Source of the DNA: Citrobacter amalonaticus
GTDB taxonomy: Bacteria; Pseudomonadota; Gammaproteobacteria; Enterobacterales; Enterobacteriaceae
Assembly: GCF_018323885.1 (NCBI RefSeq)
Contig: NZ_AP024585.1
Span: 2,108,001 to 2,172,000, forward strand
Direction of reading: 5' to 3'
Length of the DNA: 64,000 nt
How positions within the stretch are numbered: position 1 is the first letter of the stretch; the number at the start of each line of letters is the position of its first letter. Positions 58,388 to 64,000 of the stretch are shown piece after piece. Under the pieces are notes generated by a model that worked only from the letters and a program-made list of their open reading frames with translations, had not been told where the DNA came from and did not search any database. The translations under genes were made by a program, and so were the position numbers.

Positions 58388-58740
58388 ATCCATTCTCCAT
58401 TCAACGACGTAATGATCATTCACAGTGACAATGAACTGAACTCTTCTCCCTGACACTATGTCGGGGAGTGTACCAGAATCAGGGCGCGCAAACCCCATTC
58501 ATGCTGCAGTGGAGGTCATGGCAAGCGAGGAGTGAAAGTAGTTAATAAGCTGCATCAATACAACACGGTTAATGGGAAGGTAAGCGAAGACTTCCCCCAC
58601 ACCCGCAAGTCAGGAATATGAATCAATGAATGGGTAATTTATTGATTTTTATTACGCGAAACTGAGTGATGAGAAATAATACCAGAGAAAAATAGGAGAG
58701 CAGGGAAAGAGAACAGGCACCCTATCACCAGGCGGTGAAA
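58388..58740. other. Gap between ydhR and valW
   Basis: 353 bp with no convincing ORF, tRNA or named site. A GGGAAG...CTTCCC hairpin lies at about 58574-58593. In Salmonella and other enterobacteria the DNA next to these tRNA-Val genes is an island insertion point; here I see no integrase or direct repeat of the tRNA end. Confidence 0.5.
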
Positions 58741-58817
58741 TGGTGCGTCCGAGTGGACTCGAACCACCGACCCCCACCATGTCAAGGTGGTGCTCTAACC
58801 AACTGAGCTACGGACGC
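58741..58817 (-). tRNA. valW: tRNA-Val (GAC)
   Basis: 77 nt with encoded CCA. Acceptor stem GCGTCCG/CGGACGC, anticodon loop CTTGACAT with anticodon GAC, T loop GGTTCGAGTCC. It matches E. coli valW. Second of a tandem pair, 4 bp after valV. Confidence 0.97.
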
Positions 58818-58821
58818 AAAA

Positions 58822-58898
58822 TGGTGCGTTCAATTGGACTCGAACCAACGACCCCCACCATGTCAAGGTGGTGCTCTAACCAACTGAGCTATGAACGC
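58822..58898 (-). tRNA. valV: tRNA-Val (GAC)
   Basis: 77 nt with encoded CCA. Acceptor stem GCGTTCA/TGAACGC, anticodon GAC. It differs from valW mainly in the acceptor and T stems. It matches E. coli valV and is first in the two-gene operon. Confidence 0.97.
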
Positions 58899-58916
58899 AA
58901 CGTTGTGTGTGACAAC

Positions 58917-58953
58917 GGGGACGAATATTAGCGGCAGAGCCGGGAGGTGGCAA
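58917..58953 (-). promoter_or_regulatory. Promoter of the valV-valW operon
   Basis: On the minus strand TTGCCA (58948-58953), a 17-bp spacer, TAATAT (58925-58930), followed by the GC-rich TCGTCCCCG discriminator expected of a stringently controlled stable-RNA promoter. Transcription would begin about 20 nt before valV. Confidence 0.75.
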
Positions 58954-59049
58954 GAGGGAAATGGTAATTTTCTTCCGGATTTCACTCGATTGCGGAGGAA
59001 GTGCGCAAAATGTCGAGAGAATAGCCGCCAGCTGGCGGCTATCGTCGCT

Positions 59050-60507
<1,458 letters not shown>

Positions 60508-60642
60508 TCAGTCTATTGTAGCGATGAATGCTAATTTCACCAGTGAAAAAAACAGGCCAAGGGGCACTTCACTGGCAACCTGATTTTCCAACTGCTATTG
60601 TGGCAGGCAGAAATGGCTTAACTGAATTCAGGAGTTGTAGGT

Positions 60643-61284
60643 ATGTTTACAGGTATTGTGCAGGGCACCGCAAAACTGGTGTCGATCGATGAAAAACCCA
60701 ATTTTCGCACCCATGTAGTGGAATTACCTGAATACATGCTGGACGCGCTGGAAACGGGCGCGTCGGTGGCGCATAACGGCTGCTGCCTGACCGTCACAGA
60801 AATTAACGGCAATCGCATTAGTTTTGATTTGATGAAAGAAACGCTGCGGATCACCAATCTGGGCGATCTGAAGGTGGGCGACCTGCTTAACGTCGAGCGT
60901 GCGGCAAAATTCAGCGATGAGATTGGCGGGCATCTGATGTCCGGTCACATCATGACCACCGCGGAAGTGTCAAAGATTTTAACCTCCGAAAACAACCGTC
61001 AGATCTGGTTAAAAGTCCAGGATCCGACGCTAATGAAATACATCTTGTACAAAGGTTTTATCGGGATTGATGGGATCAGCCTGACCGTCGGAGAAGTCAC
61101 CGCGACGCGTTTTTGCGTGCATCTCATTCCGGAAACCCTGGAACGCACGACGCTGGGTAAGAAAAAACTGGGCGCGCGCGTCAATATCGAAATCGATCCG
61201 CAAACGCAGGCGGTGGTGGATACGGTAGAACGCGTGTTGGCTGCGCGTGAAGCGGCGGTAACGAAAACCGCCAGCGAAGCGTAA
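60643..61284 (+). CDS. ribC: Riboflavin synthase alpha chain
   Basis: 213 aa, the size of E. coli riboflavin synthase (called RibC in E. coli, RibE in many annotations). Two lumazine-binding repeats are visible: [17 protein letters not shown] at 1-17 and a second beginning near residue 98, each with a GxSLTV or NGCCLTV strand ([10 protein letters not shown] at 46-55; [10 protein letters not shown] at about 145-154). It dismutates two 6,7-dimethyl-8-ribityllumazine to riboflavin. Divergent from mdtK, convergent with cfa. Confidence 0.96.
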   Translation: MFTGIVQGTAKLVSIDEKPNFRTHVVELPEYMLDALETGASVAHNGCCLTVTEINGNRISFDLMKETLRITNLGDLKVGDLLNVERAAKFSDEIGGHLMSGHIMTTAEVSKILTSENNRQIWLKVQDPTLMKYILYKGFIGIDGISLTVGEVTATRFCVHLIPETLERTTLGKKKLGARVNIEIDPQTQAVVDTVERVLAAREAAVTKTASEA

Positions 61285-61293
61285 AACCCTCCA

Positions 61294-61315
61294 GCCCCCG
61301 CAAGACGGCGGGGGC
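61294..61315. terminator. Hairpin between ribC and cfa
   Basis: GCCCCCGC, 6-nt loop, GCGGGGGC: a perfect 8-bp GC-rich stem between the convergent ribC and cfa. No long T-run on either strand. Confidence 0.7.
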
Positions 61316-61325
61316 ATAAGAAAGT

Positions 61326-62474
61326 TTAGCGGGCTACGCGCAGGCCGTCTTCGACGCCGCGCGAGAATACCACCTGCCAGAGCTGAATATCGCGGGCGCG
61401 AAACGCGCCGGCGCAGGCGTTGAGGTAGTAGCTGAACATCCGTTTAAAACGCTCGGAATAGTTCTCGGCAATTTCAGGCCAGGCAGCGAGAAAACGCTCG
61501 TACCATGCCATCAGCGTCTTGTCGTAATCCGCGCCGAAGTTATGCCAGTCTTCCATCACAAAGTGCGATTCACTGGCGTTGGCTATCTGACGTACTGACG
61601 GGAGGCAACCATTCGGGAAGATATACTTGTTGATCCACGGGTCGACATTATTGTCGGTTTTTTTCGAACCGATGGTATGTAATAAGAACAGCCCTTCGGG
61701 TTTCAGATTGCGATCAACCACGTCAAAATAGGTCGCGTAATTTTTAGGGCCGACGTGCTCAAACATGCCTACCGAGACAATGCGGTCAAACTGATCGTGC
61801 AAATCACGATAATCCTGCAACAGAATCGACACATCCAACCCGGCACAGCGGGCCTGAGCCATTTTCTGCTGCTCGGCTGAAATCGTCACGCCAACCACAC
61901 TGACGCCGTAATGCGTCGCCATATAGTGCGATAAACCACCCCAGCCGCAGCCAATATCCAGCACACGCATACCGGGTTGCAGTTGCAATTTCTCGCAGAT
62001 TAACTGCAGTTTGGCCTGCTGCGCCGCCTCCAGAGTATCCGCGTCTTTCCAGTACGCGCAGGAATACTGCATAAAGGGGTCGAGCATACGGCTGAACAGA
62101 TCGTTGCCGAGATCGTAATGTTCTTTACCGACGATCCACGCTCGTTTTTTACTTTGCAGATTGAACAGGCGAGCGGCCGCAATGCGGAGGGTATCTTTGA
62201 AATGGTGGGGAAGTTGGTTTTCCAGTCCTGCTCGCAGAACTTTGCTAAAAAACTGGTCCAGCCGATCGCATTCCCACCAGCCATCCATGTAACTCTCACC
62301 CAGACCGAGCGACCCCTCTTGTAAAACGCGTTTGAAAAAATCGGGGTTTTTAACGCGTATATCTGCTGGTGAAGAGCCGTTGATGGCAATGCCTGCGCGG
62401 CTTAATAATTCGTTAGTGATACGGTACCAGTCGTCATCCGGTACGCTGACTTCTTCTATACACGATGAACTCAT
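61326..62474 (-). CDS. cfa: Cyclopropane-fatty-acyl-phospholipid synthase
   Basis: 382 aa, as E. coli Cfa, starting MSSSCIEEVSVPDDDWYRIT. It transfers a methylene from S-adenosylmethionine to unsaturated acyl chains of membrane phospholipids, mostly on entry to stationary phase and in acid. The SAM motif VLDIGCGWGGLSHYMA is at about 168-183, and the active-site region has FEHVGPKNYATYF near 238. In E. coli cfa has an RpoS promoter and an Hfq sRNA-controlled leader (RydC, ArrS, CpxQ); I could not place these pairing sites here. Confidence 0.96.
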   Translation of the reverse strand: MSSSCIEEVSVPDDDWYRITNELLSRAGIAINGSSPADIRVKNPDFFKRVLQEGSLGLGESYMDGWWECDRLDQFFSKVLRAGLENQLPHHFKDTLRIAAARLFNLQSKKRAWIVGKEHYDLGNDLFSRMLDPFMQYSCAYWKDADTLEAAQQAKLQLICEKLQLQPGMRVLDIGCGWGGLSHYMATHYGVSVVGVTISAEQQKMAQARCAGLDVSILLQDYRDLHDQFDRIVSVGMFEHVGPKNYATYFDVVDRNLKPEGLFLLHTIGSKKTDNNVDPWINKYIFPNGCLPSVRQIANASESHFVMEDWHNFGADYDKTLMAWYERFLAAWPEIAENYSERFKRMFSYYLNACAGAFRARDIQLWQVVFSRGVEDGLRVAR

Positions 62475-62625
62475 AGTTTCTCCATCACTGGTCGGTGATC
62501 AGAACCTTAAAACAGCGTAGACGCTTTTTGGGCTTTGTGAGAAATCTCACGGAAACATTCCGCGAGTCTATTATCCGACGTAGAACAGAGGAAGGGAGGA
62601 CCCCTTGCCGAAAAGGCCATCCATG

Positions 62626-62650
62626 GGGAACCGGGAACGCTCCGGTTCCC
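62626..62650. terminator. Hairpin between cfa and ydhC
   Basis: GGGAACCGG, 7-nt loop, CCGGTTCCC: a perfect 9-bp stem, 117 bp past the ydhC stop and 152 bp above cfa. It is not followed by a T-run. It is likely a 3' structure of ydhC or an RNA element in front of cfa. Confidence 0.5.
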
Positions 62651-62766
62651 GTTAACACATAATAATTATCGTAATTTTTAACAACCGAAATTTAGTATAG
62701 GCCTCAAAAAACGATGATACAACCAAAAATTGTTAGCCGACTAATTAACGGTGATTATGAGTGATA

Positions 62767-63972
62767 TCAATGGGATTCGCTGTGGGCAATCCCGCAATTA
62801 TCATGCTGCGCACAGTCGTTAGAAGGATGCAGTTGCATCTTATAGCCCAGTCCAGCCAGTACCACCGTAGACAACATCACGCTGGTCGTGGTCAACAGCG
62901 GTGTGCTGATAAGCCAGGAAACGACCAGGCTTGCCAGGAAGCACAGACCCAACTGCAGGGTATTTTGCAGGGCTGCGGCACGACCCGTCGCCTGCGGGAA
63001 TGGACGCAGCGCCTGGGCAACCACAATCGGGTAAATAGCCCCGTTGGCAATCGCCATTATGCAGAAGGGGATCAGGATCTCTGCAAGCGTGATGTGATGG
63101 ATAAAACTTGCCGCCCAGGTTGCCACCACGCTCAGCGCATAGATAACCAGCAGCCAGGGCAGGAGTTGTTGTCCCTGCCATTTTTGCAACGCGGCGCGAC
63201 AGCCATAGCCGCCAATCAGAAAAGCAATGGTCTGCGGTACGTAGCTCAGCCCAATCACCGCCGGGCTGTAGCCCATTTCACTCAAAATAAACGGGGAACC
63301 GGTCAACCACGCAAAGAAGCTGGCAGAACAGGCGGCGTAAATCAGGACGTTGCCGCGGTACGCTTTCGCACGCAGCAGGGTGGTGAACGTCAGTTTGTCC
63401 TTGCTGTCATCGCGAGCTCGGGTGGTGGGCTTTAAAAACAGGGCGGGCAGCATCAGCAGCAGCGTGATGAAAAACAGCGTGGCAAAGATCGCCTGCCAGG
63501 AAAGATGGGTCAGAATCCAACTGCCTAATAACGGCGCCAGTGCAGGAGACAGCCCGACCAGCGGCATGATGGTCGCGAAAATGCGGTTAATTTTATGCGA
63601 AGGATAGTAATCGGTAACCAGCGCCTGCCAGATGACGGTCGCCGCGCAGACTCCCACGGCCTGAATAAAACGCAGTACTAACAGGCCCGTTGCGCTCTCC
63701 ACCCACAGCATACCCAGGCTACCGAGGGCGAAGACAGACAGACCCAGCAACAGGATCGGTTTACGGCCATAACGGTCAGAGAGGGGTCCCCACAGCAGTT
63801 GGGCGACGGCAAAGCCTGCTAAAAACAGACTCAGGCTGGCGCTGACGGCAGAGGCCGGTGTTTGCAGGTCAGATTGAATGGCGGCAAAAGCGGGCAAATA
63901 CATGTCGGTTGCCAGAAAACCCAACACGCTGAGCCCTGCCAGCCAGACTAAAAACCCTTTTCCTGGTTGCAT
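62767..63972 (-). CDS. ydhC: Bcr/CflA-family MFS drug exporter
   Basis: 401 aa (E. coli YdhC 403), 12 membrane helices. MFS motif [21 protein letters not shown] is at about 62-81, and the segment after helix 4 is [20 protein letters not shown] (about 148-167), typical of Bcr/CflA. Exports small molecules; in E. coli adenine or arabinose export has been proposed for YdhC. The start at 63972 is 28 bp from the window edge; purR or a regulator would follow outside. Confidence 0.93.
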   Translation of the reverse strand: MQPGKGFLVWLAGLSVLGFLATDMYLPAFAAIQSDLQTPASAVSASLSLFLAGFAVAQLLWGPLSDRYGRKPILLLGLSVFALGSLGMLWVESATGLLVLRFIQAVGVCAATVIWQALVTDYYPSHKINRIFATIMPLVGLSPALAPLLGSWILTHLSWQAIFATLFFITLLLMLPALFLKPTTRARDDSKDKLTFTTLLRAKAYRGNVLIYAACSASFFAWLTGSPFILSEMGYSPAVIGLSYVPQTIAFLIGGYGCRAALQKWQGQQLLPWLLVIYALSVVATWAASFIHHITLAEILIPFCIMAIANGAIYPIVVAQALRPFPQATGRAAALQNTLQLGLCFLASLVVSWLISTPLLTTTSVMLSTVVLAGLGYKMQLHPSNDCAQHDNCGIAHSESH

Positions 63973-64000
63973 AGTTGTACTCTAATTTTGATTAATCACA

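Overview
The window is a continuous piece of an enterobacterial chromosome close to E. coli and Salmonella. Almost every gene can be matched by sequence recall to an E. coli K-12 gene in the aroH to ydhC interval, read here in the opposite direction. A complete tetrathionate respiration locus (ttrRS, ttrBCA) sits beside fumD and ydhYVWXUT with no SPI-2 type III secretion genes. That, plus the retained E. coli-like fadK-ydiQRST block, suggests Citrobacter or a near relative. This taxon call is inference, not a database result. No insertion sequence, prophage or CRISPR array was seen.

Layout. 1-4 kb: start of aroH with its TrpR operator, ppsR and ppsA. 4-13 kb: a fatty-acid and electron-transfer block on the minus strand (fadK, ydiT, ydiS, ydiR, ydiQ, then ydiO and ydiF) with the AraC-type regulator ydiP. 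13-18 kb: aroD, ydiB, the MFS carriers ydiN and ydiM, ydiL. 18-24 kb: sRNA RprA, ydiK, ydiJ, menI, ydiH. 23.7-25.5 kb: an accessory pair, a degenerate metallo-beta-lactamase-fold protein and a LysR regulator. 25.6-31.5 kb: a RydB-like RNA region and sufABCDSE. 31.6-34.7 kb: ldtE, lpp, pykF.

35-45 kb: accessory material, made of a second MetNIQ-like ABC transporter and the ttr cluster. 45-51.6 kb: fumD and the FNR-type operon ydhYVWXUT, in which ydhU carries an in-frame amber stop. 51.6-54.7 kb: a polar amino-acid ABC transporter. 54.9-58.4 kb: two very small genes, ydhS, a zinc-ribbon/MBL-fold gene and ydhR. 58.7-64 kb: tRNA-Val pair valV-valW, mdtK, ribC (riboflavin synthase), cfa and ydhC.

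How it fits together. Several blocks serve anaerobic or stress physiology: anaerobic acyl-CoA handling, tetrathionate reduction, the Ydh oxidoreductase, and Suf Fe-S assembly. ppsA and pykF, the opposing steps at PEP/pyruvate, both have Cra-type operators. The most interesting observations are: the nonsense codon in ydhU; a 14-copy perfect nine-residue repeat in YdhT; a 24-bp element placed almost identically upstream of ydiQ and ydiN; a 14-bp palindrome plus FNR-like box between ttrB and ttrS; a terminator inside the mdtK leader; and a 46-aa cysteine-ended ORF beside ydhS. I found no wholly new multi-gene system.
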